NCBI GenBank assembly: GCA_000310025.1
Contig: FN649749.1
Coordinates: forward strand, 16,871 to 80,870
Reading direction: 5' to 3'
DNA from: Ectocarpus siliculosus
Taxonomy: Eukaryota; Sar; Phaeophyceae; Ectocarpales; Ectocarpaceae
Length of the DNA: 64,000 bases
Every line of letters starts with the position of its first letter. Positions within the stretch are counted from its first letter, which is position 1. The position numbers and the translations under genes are program-made. The notes beneath the pieces were generated by a model that ran no database searches, was not told the origin of the DNA, and saw only the letters and a list, made by a program, of their open reading frames with translations. Shown here one piece after another: positions 1 to 12,800 of this stretch.

Positions 1-886
1 CGGAGCGCCAGGGCGGTGCTGAAGCATTCGGGCCGGCGGCGGGGCGCGAGATCCTTCGTCCCGGCGACATTCTGGTCGAGGTGAACGGGATGCCGGTAGC
101 CGGGGACGCCGCGCGCGACGCCGGCATCGTGTCTTTCGAAGACGCGGTCGGGGTAGTAGCGGCCGCCACAGCGGCAAGATCACCAACGCCCGAGGCGCAT
201 GGGCAACTGGACGCTGCGGCGAGGCAGCGACCACGAGTGCTGAAGTTCAGGCGGGAAGGACGGGGACAGCGACCATCCTCTGCATCTGTTACTCTTCTCC
301 TGCCCTCGCCAAGAGATCCTTCGAAAGGAGGATGGGTCAACGGCATTCCTGGGGGGGGTTCAGCAGGGTCAAGGTCGTCGTCAGGGACGGTGACGGAGCA
401 AGACACTACGGGCTTATCTTCGCGGTCGGCGCACGGCTTGGAGAGTAAAATCAGCAATCCGGCAGATTCTTCTGAATCCATGTCATCGTCGTCCCGTTCA
501 AGCAGGTCACCCCTTCACCCAGTGCTCCAAGTCAAAGGGGTGGGTCAAGTCCCCCACATGGCGGCCGGTGACCCCGGCGACAAGAACACGGCAGGGAGTT
601 GGATTGGGGAAAAGGGTATGGGCGAAATACCACTCGCTTCGTCGCGATCGAGAGCTTCAGACGCGAGTTCCGTGGACATGGACGGGTTGTCGGCTTTGTC
701 ATCCCTGCGATCGAGAAGTTCGGTTAGGTCGAAAGGATCGGAATCCAGTTTTAACAGTCGTGCAACTAGTAAAACAGGTGGAGTACCGCGGAGCAGAAAG
801 CGCGGCGGGAAGGAGAGGCAGGCGGGGGGCAGAAGCGGCGCGTTTCAGTCGACATCTACGGCAGAGCGTATCAAGGCGGAGGCGAG
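1..886 (+). CDS. PDZ-domain exon of the large IQ gene (partial at 5')
   Basis: Reading from base 3, the exon opens inside a PDZ domain. The core LRPGDILVEVNG (about nt 51-88) is the typical PDZ strand and turn, followed by SFEDAVGVVAAA (helix) and RVLKFRR (last strand, ending near nt 255). The rest, to about residue 295, is Ser/Arg/Gly-rich and probably disordered. The exon ends at a GTAAAA donor after 886 in phase 2; reading on gives a stop three bases later. The first base of the next exon (1881) completes an Arg codon. PDZ domains bind C-terminal peptides of membrane proteins. The carboxylate-binding loop lies at or before the window edge and cannot be judged. Confidence 0.75.
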
Positions 887-3800
887 GTAAAACAGCTGGC
901 AACAACTAAATAGACGTCTTCGAACATACCTCTCCGAATTGCTGTGGAGTAGGCACAGCGTTGCGCCGCAAAGCCAGGACCGACTTAGCAAGACTTGGCC
1001 GGGCGCTGCATCGCAGCAAAGATACGCGATTCAGGTACCGACTAGCGGCGGAAAGTTCGTCAGAAATCGGGCTAGTGCTCCTCCTGCTGCTGGTTACGAC
1101 TGTAGCTGCCAGTAGAAACGGTCGTGTTGAAGATCAATAAAGTAGTTCGAAACGTACTTCGGTTACGAACAGGGTGGGATTCTGGCAGACACTGCCGCAG
1201 TGCAACGACGGCTTTGTCTCCGCACAAACTCACGTAAGGTCAAAAATACCCTGGTATCCACGGTATCGTGTAGGGCCACGATCTGTCCAGAGATTCAACG
1301 TGCCGTACACGCGCTCCACACGATGTACCCTGTCTGCCTAACGATTTTCACCCCTGTGCCTTTGGCACCGTCAACCCATTGCCAAAATTGTTGCTAGATG
1401 GTGAATCCCCCTGTTTCCCGCCGCCACCACCTACCGTCAGACGCGGAGAGGCCTTGCTCGAGCCGCTAGTTTGTCCTCGACAGCAGCTGCTCAAGAATAT
1501 ATTGGAGACGAGTGAGACCTTACAACCATTGGCCGTTCGGCTGACAAACCTCAGCTATTGGTGAGAAAGAGAGCTGTTGCTTGCAGCTAACATCAATAGT
1601 AGCGCGTGTAGGCAGTGTCGCGCTCACAACGTCGGGCAGTGTTTCAACGACCGACCAAGTGTTCGCACGTCACCCTCTCGCTTGGATGTCATTTTTGTAC
1701 TGCCGAATTGTCTCTTTTCTCAGGTCTTTTTTAACACCCTGTTTCTTCTCTTCGCCCACCTCCACCTTAGCCCCGTCGCCTACGTATGCATGTCTCCCAC
1801 CGTGGAATTGCCCACGACAACGCAAAATTCGCCAAGCGTAACCGCCGTATGCCCCGGAACGGTTTCGCCGCTGTTTCCAGGTACCAACAGCGACGACTTC
1901 TCGGCGGTGCCCGACACATGCACCGGGGAGCCGTGTTCGACCCTCGCACCAAGCGTTGGGAAGCGTCCGTGTACATGCTCGGAGACAGGCCTTCCGACGG
2001 AAAGCTAGTGCCAATCCTTACGCCCATCAAGTCCGTCGGGACAACGATTTCAACGAAGGGCCAGGTGAGACGCCCCTGTTGCTCTTTGGAAAAAGTTGTT
2101 TTGACATGGTGTACTTATGAGCTTGGTCCGCGTTTTCGATCGGATTGGCGCGATTCTGAATAAGTCAACAACACGTCTTGGATGACCTGCGTTACACTTG
2201 TTGGCAGCTCTGGCTCCGCTCCTCACGACCGTCCATGTGGGGCCCTAGTGTTTCGCAATACTTGTAGCACCGAAAACGATATTCTCACTAGTCGACACCC
2301 ACACCTCAAGCACACGTGTTCTCGAGACTCTGCTGTTTGTGATACTATTTTCTGCCCAATATCAACAACCAACCCGTATGCGGCAACGCTTCCCGTGATC
2401 CACAGGCACTCGCCATCGCAGCCAAATCGGCGAAAGAGAGGGACGCGAACCCTGGCGCCGTAAGAGGACCGAAACCTCCGGGAATGACGCAACTCACGAT
2501 GCTGCAGACCCACATATCGATCTTGGTTGTCAGGTGACCACAGCGATGCCCAATTAGTACTCCCAACGCTCTACCTGGCGAGAGCGTGTGTTCTGCAGAC
2601 TATGCTTGGGGGCTTGAGGGCTTTGCAAACGCCTGTCAGAATCTCGGCGGCACCTTGTGTCCTAGTTTCTAGCTAGTCGTGGGTAACCAAAGTTTTCCCA
2701 GCGCCGCCCACAACTCCTTCCACTTCATGACCCCCCGGCCACCGCTCGTCGCATTATTTGCTCGTGACTCTATCCCTGGTCTGTTTGTTTGGTAAAACAG
2801 ATACGCCACCGGCAGGGTGCGGTGCGTACTGACTCCCTTCCTCTCGTCCTTGAACGCACACACCAGAAGCATAGCCCCAATATTTTTATTCTGAGCGGCA
2901 ACCGAGTCTGAACTCCCTCTCTTCCCCGCGCCCCACCGCCTCGTACCGCCACCGCCGCTTGTCTTTTTTCTTGGCAGCGATGCGTTCACGGGGCTGTCGC
3001 ATGCTGACCGCCTCGCTCTCGTCTTCACGACTCTTCACAACGAGCTCGCCGCCTCCGCCCGCCCACCCCCTTCTCTTCCTGACAATAGCACCAACGCCTT
3101 CTCCTCCCCACTTCCTTCTTCAAACACACCACCCTCATCACTCCTGTCCCCAGCAACCAAAGCCAAGAAAACAGCAACAGCGCTGACGCCCGATTCGGTA
3201 GAGGGGGGCCGGCGCGACCCCAGCGTTGCTGACGAAGCGGATGACCGCTCGAATGCAAGACGCGGTGTGTCCGTGCAGAGCCCAGGATACCACGATGAAA
3301 GCAAAAGGGCGGCCGCAGGTCGACCTCACAGCATTAGAGTAGTGGCGGCGGGCGGGGAGAGGCAAGTTGGCGAGGAAAAAGGGTCCAGTGGAGGTGGAGG
3401 AAGAGAAGAAGGGGGGCGAAACGATGTATCGAACGGCGGTCGACTCCCCGTTGGGACGGCATCGCCCTCGAGTGTCCATCCCATCATCCCAATCGGCGAC
3501 ATCAACAGCCAGGAAGAGCGCCGAAAGGACGGCGATCGACGGCAGCGGCGGCGTCATCGAGTCATCCGAGGAAACGTGAAGGCCAGCTTCGTGGGGCAAA
3601 ACGTGGAAGGGCTGCCCGTGTGGGGAGCGCTAGACGCGATAGCCGGTTCTTCGCTGCTGGTAGACTGCAGGACTCCGGCGCAGTGGCGAGCCGAAACTTT
3701 TCCGCCGACACAGCAGGTGATGCTTGGTGTGGCGGCGTGACTTTGGTTTTCTCTCGGAGCTGGTAATGTGGAGAATTCTGATGGCACAGCCATCCCGGTC

Positions 3801-6800
3801 ACTGTTGTAGCCCCGGCCAAACCGACGCTGTATGCGGTGTTCTTGCTTCTTCTCACACAATCACGTTTTGGTTTCATGACTTGGAACACCAAGGACAAAG
3901 AACAACGTTCTTTTTCCATGACACCCTGGGGATTAGTACTTTTAGCTTTGTATTAAACCCTTTGAACAAGTGTTTGCTGTAGAGCTCGATACTCATGTTT
4001 ACATGATCGTTTCACAGGACAGAACCGTACCTTTCGAATTCACCAGTTAACCCTTTGCGCATCAATCGTGGTCGTCCATCATTGTCGTCCACATGCTAGA
4101 CATCCTTCCCAGTTGCCAGAGCGCCTTCTTTTGTAGCGATCTCAGGCAGAGCCTTCAGGATTGGTTTCGTTTTTCCTATTCAGAACTAAAGTCGACGGGG
4201 TCTCAGTGGCGTACGATGTTCGCTGCTGAAGATCGAGTGCTAGCAGCCACACAAATCGAAGAGTTTTACAACAGCAACAACCACCATTCTTGTAGACTTT
4301 TGCGCCAGTTGTTTCCCATGAACACCCGGAAAGTGAAATCAAATCGCTTGGATACTCCTGGATATCATGCGGGCTGCCCTTCTATGCAGGATCGATGTCT
4401 TGTGCACCGTCAAGGCCCCGGAGCGCTCTACGTGCACTCAAGAAGTCACATCAACGAAAAGGAAGAACGCTTCGAGGTCAACAGAGTTCTCCCCTTATGC
4501 AGGTTGCACGTACTGCTGCACTTTGGCAAGGTCAAGGCATTGCCGCCTATAGAGGTCGATAACCCGCGTGTGGTGAGCTTACTCTGATCTTGACGGTATA
4601 TTGTGGCGTCGTACAGGAGCTGTGGGGGCCAGCGAGGTCTGGGCACCGGACCCTCGCCAACAACCCGCGCGTCAAGGAGGGCGCTGTGAGGAGCACGATG
4701 GAGAGGATAATCGCAGAGAGCAAGGCGTTAAGGTATGGTCGAGATCGATATACTGCGCTACTGGTAGTAGCCTCGGGCCCTTCAGCGAGAGTTGGCTGCA
4801 ACGGGAAGTGTGTTTTGTTCTACGAAAATAGTGACCCGTGACGTGGATTTATGAACCGAGACGGGCCGAGGGAAGGAGGAAAGCGCCGCAACACGGGGAA
4901 TAGCTCTGGGAGTCAAGGGGTCAGCAAGATATCTCATGCATTACGAGAATCCAACCTGTGCTTTTGTCGCCAATGCCGGCATCACTAGGTTGAATGACCA
5001 AGCGCGAAACAGCGTGCGGTGTCTACGCTCAATATGCACTTCTCCGCGTGGTTGAGACATGGAGAACAGTACTCTTGCACCGCGCGAAACCTAGCAAGGT
5101 GTCCTGTACGCCCTTGAAGAATATCGTGGTAGGGTTACCGTGCACGAGGTTGTACTGCGATAACGTCCTGCGATGGGACCCTTACTTACTTACGAGCTCA
5201 CCCGAGGCCCCCGCTTCAACTCCAACACGGCATACTCAACGTTCAAGTAAGAACATCTATCCCAGTGGCGGTAGCCAGGTGGTGAGGTTTTGTCGCCTTC
5301 CACCCGGCCTTCTCATCGCCGACAGATCAAGCTCGAGAGTAGACACGGAAAAATACAAAATTGCGACACAAGAAGCACCGATCAATGTCGTTCCAACAAA
5401 TTGTCGCATCTTGATCATTTTCGCGCATTTTGTTTCGTAACAAAACACAGAGAAGCGGCACCAAAGTTCGAGCACTTCGACCGCTTCGGCGAGTCGAATG
5501 GAGATGCAGATCAAACCAAGGGAAATCCGCCGCCACCGAAAAAGAGCGGGGGGGAAAGTCATGGTGCCGGTCATCAACCAAACACGAACCCCTCCGTTGC
5601 CACCCCCGCCGCGACCAAAGCTGGCCGCACGCACCCCCACTTCTTCCACGGCCTAGGCCCCAACGCCCGCAAGCTTTTCATGGAGCTTTACACCGAGAAT
5701 CGCTCTCGCCTCCTCGCCCCTATTTCAAGAAGGAGCGCCGACGTAGCCGGACCCGTCGCCTCCTCAGGGCGCCACCTCTCCGCAGCGCCGGCCCCACCCG
5801 ACGGTACGTCTCTCCCAAGCCCTACCACCGCACGGAACGGCTCACAACTATCGATATCCCGGCAGCAGCAGCAGCAGCTGCACGAGAAGACTCCTCCGCG
5901 GGAAGAGGGAAAATCTCCCCGATCTGTCTCTGGCTCCTTTGCCGCCGTCGGCGGCGGTGGCGGCGGCGGCGCAGCAGCAGAAAACGTACGCCACGCTGCC
6001 GGCGCGTTCGCGGCGTCCGGTCCGCCGCCCGATCTAGACGCCGGCGTCTTGGACCGCTACGGGGTCCTGCTGGGGCGGCTCGTCGAGGCGGCGACGAGGA
6101 TCCAGCGAGAGCGGAGGCTCGGTGGCCTGCCTCGCGCAGCCCGGCGCCTGTGGCGGCGCCAGCGGGCGGTGCTCGCAGTGCAGCGGGTTTTCCGAGGTCA
6201 TCTTGGGCGAAGGTAGATGGTGTGCGTGTTGCTGCGAAGTTGGAGTGTGCTGCTGCATCGAGTACATAGTTCGCGTTTTGTCGCAGTTGTTGCGTCACGT
6301 TCTTGGTTGTTTTTCGGGAAGGGATTGACATGTACGCACCATTTTCAGGTTTGTCACTGTTGCGTTACTCTTTTTCTTCGGTTTTCAACACAACGTTTCG
6401 TTACCATCTAGGACGTAAAGGGGGCAGCCACATTTGCGATAAGGGTAAAGGAGCTGCCCTGACCCATTTCTCGAATCAGACAAGTCGACCTCAACCAAAA
6501 TTCCTGGTGAAAGCTGTTGTACGTACGTCAATGTTGTTACTTTTGCTTGACCGAAGAAATGTTCACAGAGAGGAATCACTTCGACGGTTTAAAAATCCAA
6601 GATCAAGAGATGTTTACTTCTCACAATTCTGACAGGCCGTAGCCCGAACACAATAATCCAACCTTTCGCTTTCAAAGTTGTCCCTTCTATTAGGCAAGAT
6701 GGCTCACTAAAAAAGGGAGCATGTCGCAACACAGTCGCAGTGCAGACGCAATCTAGACCGCAGCATACACGTACGACAACGTTTTTCAGCGGCCGAACCA

Positions 6801-9800
6801 TGCCTGAAAAACGGTCCTTCATCCGTGTCATTTGCCAGTTATGCCTCCATGTGGAAAGTTGTCGCCGTCCTGGCGGCAACAAGGTTGTCTGCCGGTTGGC
6901 GTCGATTCTCCACCCAGAGAAAATTCTTGGCTTTCCGTGCGCGGGCCCGCGCCGGGGCCATCGGCCTACAGGTAAATTGATTTCGACATGGTTTTTGGGA
7001 CGTGAGAGAGGTTTCACAGCAAGGAGTACATGTACGCATGACTTTCGTCGGAGAGCAGTGATATTTCTTGTACGGCTATAGATGTGTGCTGAGTGAGCTT
7101 GGTGGGAGGGCAAACGGAGGGATGCCTCCCGTCAAAACAGCACCTAGGCGTGTTGGAAGACGACCTCTCGCTTTGACTAGGCCGGGGGGGAGGTTAGAGT
7201 ACTTTTGAACGGGGGCACGCATTCGAGCTGTGGCGTTCGGTAGTACTATAGGCAGCTTGTGCTGGTTGCAGCACAAAATTTGAACAACGTTTCGCGTGAG
7301 GAGTTTACACGCCGGAGTTTACGGATCCCACCAAGCACGATGTGTTTCTGTGACACTACCGTGCGGGAAAAATCGTTTGGCATCCCCGTGAGCCGAGATT
7401 ATTAACAGTGCGGCTCCTTTTGCACGCGAGGCGATCCATCTACTCCGGCCCTCCGCCGTCTACTCCCTACGGCTTCACTCCCGCCCTCTGGATACGATCC
7501 GCTGCTCGCCTTGTCATCCCCACCTCTAAAATATAGGCCCTTTTCCGGGGACACGTGGCCCGTCGCTATGCAGCTTGGGTCGCAGCACACTATTTCGCGG
7601 CAAGGAACATACAGCGAGGGGGGCGGGGTTTCACTGCAAGGCAAGCCGTGCCACGGTAGCGGGGCACTAAGCTAAGCGTAGAGCGATCAAACGAAGAATG
7701 CGGTAGATCGTATATAAAATGCGCCGCCGTATGATTGTTGATTCTCTCGTTGTTGTCGTTGTCGTCTTCAAATAATACCGCGTTTTTTCGTAGTGCTTCC
7801 ATGTTCCGTACGATCTAACTCGTGAGGAACGATTCGTCGTGGGCACAGGCTCGGTGTCGTTCCGTACAACTCCCGTACGGAGCGCTTTCACGCTTGGGGG
7901 ATGGTCGATACTTTCGCAACCGGTAGGGGCGTTGGTTTTTTGCCAAGCGACATGCGCGTGATCCATGGGCGAAGGTAAGCAATTGACGCGCAAGGGATGC
8001 CCCCTTCCACACACACACCGCGGCACGTCCCAGATGTCGCGCTCGGCGCAAGCGGGCAACCCGCGCCTTCGAACTCTGCGGCCTACCGGCCATCTTGCTG
8101 ATTCAGAGGAGCATCAGGGGTTTCCTCGTCCGAAAGGCGTATAAACGACGGTTCCAGGAGGCCGTGAGAGTCAAGGTCATCGTGCCGTCGGCCGGGGTTT
8201 TGCAAAAGTGCTGGAGGGGGAAGAAGGGGCGGGAGGAGGGGGCCCTTCGGAGGCGAATGTGGGCCGCCGCCATAGAGATTCAGGTAAGAGTGACTGAGAT
8301 ATTCGGCCGAAAGGAGATGTCTGGCCGATAGAGCACAGCACGTGGCATGATGCTTGTGAGATCCATTCCACTGCAACACTCGGGCGGTGGTCGGACAAAG
8401 GGGGGGGGGATGCTGTCAAGAGATTCGCCAAGATGGTTCTCGGATGCTAACGTGAGGACCAGGCAAAAAATCGCATGTTTCCCGGCCTACAGTAGTGCAT
8501 GTCGAGTCAATTCAATACTATACCAAGTTGGACTTACGAACGGGTGTTGCTCTGTCCCTAGAGAGATACGCGGTCACAAACACGAAGCGTAGTCATTGCT
8601 CCGCGAAGAAGGTCGTGTCAATAATCAGAACTACGCGTTAGCAATTACCACAAAGGATTACTCCCTCCCCCAAAGTGCATTCCCCCCGCCCCGTATCTCG
8701 ACCTCCGTTACCCCCTCGCCCTTCTTCGACAGCGCCACGTGAGAGGCTTTAGCAAAAGGATGTGGTGGGCCAGGGTGTTGTTTTGCCGGCTGGAGCACGC
8801 TATGGCCACGAGGATCGCAGCGGTGCGTATACAGTTAGCGTCCGCGATTGAGAAGTAAGAATTTAGCAATCTGGGGCTCAGCTTTTCACGGAAAATAAGA
8901 AATTCGGGTTTAGAAACATTGCCCATCCGCAGATCCTACACTAAACTCTAAACAATGACCTATCCTCGCCGGTGGTGACGAAATAGAAGGTGGGACTCGA
9001 CCCAAATGACACGTTTCTTAAACGCGGGCGGTACCTGTACTGCTACGGTGGCTAGCGAGCAAGCCGTCGTGTCGTTGAGTCCCGGTACTCTGATCGAGGA
9101 GGTCAAGCAGATCGCCCTATTTTGATCAACGGTTGATACTGCTATCGATGAAGTCCGGTGGTCGACGATGGCCTTTGACAAGGAACCCACTGGGCATGCT
9201 CCCGTTCCCATTCCGTCTCGTCCTGCCCCATGCCACGCCAAATTCCACACCCTCCTATGTATTCCGTGCGGAATGTCGCCCTGGCCTGCCGAACTCCAAA
9301 AACTTTGTCTACTTCTCCCGCCGGCACATGCAAATCCCATTGCATCCTTTCCAGGTCGGCCGAGGGTACATCGACCGGGAGTTGGTCAAGGCTCGAAGAT
9401 CTCAGCGTCATTTCTTGCACACAATCACGCCGGCCTGTGTCCTGATTCAGAGCCAGTGGAGGGGGTACACGAGGCGAAGAGATCTCGCCAAGTGGGTTAT
9501 TATCTGTTTTTCACCAGATAGACGCGTTCGTGAAACTGACCAAAATTGTGTATGGCACACAGAGTAGTACCTCCCAAATATCAAATATCAAAGGTACACA
9601 TGTACAGAGTACGAGATGACTCGCAGGGCCTTGGTTTTTGTTGTGTTTTGGCTGGCTTCTACGTCGGTGTTTGCGTTGATTGCTTGGGCAACAAACGGGA
9701 CTCACCCCCTCTCCCCATCTTCCCCTCCTCATCCTTGGGGATATAACCCGCGGTGGTCTCGTCGGCGACTGTTTGGCCGTTTCTGTCCGTCGGCCTCTTT

Positions 9801-12800
9801 CAGGCACAAACAACGCTGGCTAGCGGCGCTCTTCATTCAGGTGCGTGAAAATATACAGCACTTGGGCGCGAGAGCCCTTGGCCATGTCCTCACGATCTTG
9901 ACCACACGCTTGGCACCCAGAGTAAAACATATGTGGCTCTCGTAGGAAGTCCATGCTACATCAACACTAAGCAAATCAACTGTGTTCTTGAGAGTCGGAG
10001 ACCGTCTGCCGTCTGCCCCAGTTTCGGCTAACTGCGATCATTCCAGGCCGCCTTCCTTTTAGCGGCCGACACGCCATGGTGTCTAGGAAATGAGGTCGGT
10101 CGACCACTTCTGCTGTGCTCCTTCGGGCGTCACATAGATAAACGCATTTCACACACCCCACCAGTGACTCTACATGAGGCTTACTTTGGGTTGGGATACA
10201 AGGGAACATTGACAGGCTATGATACTCGTTTACTGGTATGCGAGACAAACCAACTCCAAAATGCGTGCATGCATGCTTCGACTAGGTCAACGAAGTGGCG
10301 AACAGCGATACCGCTTCGGGGCCGAAACCTAAACATCAATGATGTCAACAATGCGGGAAATGTTTTTTGCTGGCGTTCACGAGTGCCTTGAAACTTCCCT
10401 CGTGACGCTCCCGGTCGTTCTCAGGTTGCTTATCGAGGGGCGGTGTTCCGAAGGCATGCTAGGCGTCGGTATGAGGCATGGCTCGTGCGGCACAAGGGGT
10501 TCTCGGCGACGAAGATTCAGGTACCGACCAGGAGAGAGAGAGGGTGCCATGCAATAGTGGGACTAGAAGAGCAAGTGGCCCCATGATCGCCTTGTACATG
10601 TGGCGAGCGTGCACACTAGTTGGTGCCTATGATGGGGAGACATGGGTCGACACAAATTTGCTAGGATTGTGCACTGGGCTACGGGGTCAGAGGTACATGG
10701 GTTGATGCGGGGTATCGACGAACACGATGGCCACCGAAATCTTTTCCATATCCACCCGAAGCTTCTTGCTAGAAGGTAAAATTCGTGATCCACCCATTGT
10801 CTTGTCACCGTGGGCAGTGCGGTAACAACATCGGGTCCTTTTAATTTGGAATTCTCGCGTGTTTCATGGGCGCGTTTCATGGGCGTGCTACATGGGCGAA
10901 ACAATTGACGATGTTTCTGGAGCGGCAACAGTACGATATTCTTCGATGTATACCAATGTTAGTGCTCACGGACGATGTGTGAATTACGGGTTGGGATAGG
11001 AGTGAATCCTGCTGGACAAGAAACACCTTCTTCTCGGATAGATCAAACTCGATTTCCAAACGCACCACTCAGAGTGCTTGAAGTGCGGTGGGAACTTGTC
11101 GCTACGATACTCCAACAGTGGCTTCTTTTGTTTGGGGTGCTCAGCAGGATACTGATCTACGGGGCCTCCGGGGGTTACGTGAATGATGTTTGTGTATGAT
11201 GGACATGATACGTGCGGGGCCCCTCGTGCCTCCGCCGTGCATGCCACTCTCTAATCAACCAAGGTCTTGAGTCAACCTTCTTTCTCTTTCGGCCTCTGAC
11301 GGGCTACCGCACCCAAACACAATATATTGTATGGCCTGGTGTTGGTAGTGGGTATTGGCGTCTGAGCTGTGTGAGCCGGGTCAACGGAGCGGTCGACACT
11401 TTTTTTCTATATTTCTTCAAGCTGGGATCGCGGCCAACGGGGGCGAGGACAGCAGCATTGTGTAGCTGGTGCGGTGGCCATTGCGGGGACCGGGACAGCA
11501 GGTTTTATAGCTGGGACAGCACTTCGAGGCTGGGACAGCAGGTTTAGGGTTTTAGTTAGATATGTCGGATGGTGGGGATACGGAGGATATTGCAGCTGTG
11601 CGCGCGAGGCTGGATGAGGCGCTGCGAGCTATAGAGGCTGCTAAGGCTGAGACGGCGGAGGTTCGGGCAGCACAGCAGCAGTCGGCGGGTGCACCTGCCG
11701 GCAGCCCAGGAGGCGACGGTCTAGTTGCTACTGGAGGGGCTCCATCTGCATCGGTGGGGCCGACGGGGCCAGGTGGGGTGAGTCATGGTGGTGGTACTGG
11801 TGTGCCGGGTTCGCCTTTGGGAGGTACCATTGTCAGAACTCCTGTGCCTAGACTCCCGTCAAATTGCACCGCCGACGCTTTTCTTAGTTGGCGGAGACGG
11901 TTCCGGGTCTACGCGGACAACCATGATCTCCTTCATACCATCGCCGGCAGTGCTGAGGTTCCCGTTGTGAGTTGTCAAGACGTCGGATACCTGACTCGCC
12001 AGTTCGGCCCAAAGCTTGTTGGTGAGCACAAGAGGATGTGGGGTTTTATCTTGGAGGCAGCGGTGGGGGCCCCATTTGAGAACACCCTGTACTCTTGCCA
12101 TTCCGTGGCCGATGCGTGGAGGATGATGGAGGATTGGTTTTTGCCGAACCACCCAGCCGATTGTCAGCTTCTTGTCGCCGAGCTTGACAACATCACAATG
12201 AAGGATGATGAAGACCCAAAGGTATTCTTCTCGCGTGTTGCACAGCTTGAGACCAAGTTGCGGGCTGTGGGCATTGTCAAGAGTGAGCTGGAGGTTGTGC
12301 AGATTCTCATCCGTCAACTCCCTGCACGCTATGATGTCGAGAAGCGCAGTAGCCTTTCCAAGCGTGATCTAACCCGCGCTGAGCTGCAGGACGTCGTGCG
12401 TGGTCGGTATGCTACGCTCAAGGCTAGCGAGATGAGGTCGGCGGCTGTGACACCGGCGGTTTCCGCCAACCCGCATGCTCTTGTTGTTGGCCGTGGTTTT
12501 GGGCACGGCGGCAACGGGGGGGGCGGGGGGGGCGGAGGCCAACGGCGGAATGGTAACAGCGGCGACGGCCGCGGGCAATATTGGTCCTCTGGGGGAGCTG
12601 GTGCCCAACAGCAGCAGCAACCGCGGCAACAGCAACAGCCGCAGTCGCAGATGCAACAGTACCGACAGCCGCAGCAGCCGCAGCGGCAAATGCAACAACC
12701 GTACCAACAACCGCAGCAGCAGATGCGACAGCAACAGCCGTACCAACAGCAGTCGCAGATGCAGCCGTACCGGCAGCCGCAACAGCAGCAGCGGCAGCAG

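Noticed and set aside
5822-6331. 169-codon minus-strand frame
   Set aside because: Overlaps the plus-strand exon 5451-6212, which has IQ motifs and phase-matched splice sites; the minus frame is Arg/Ala-rich without features.
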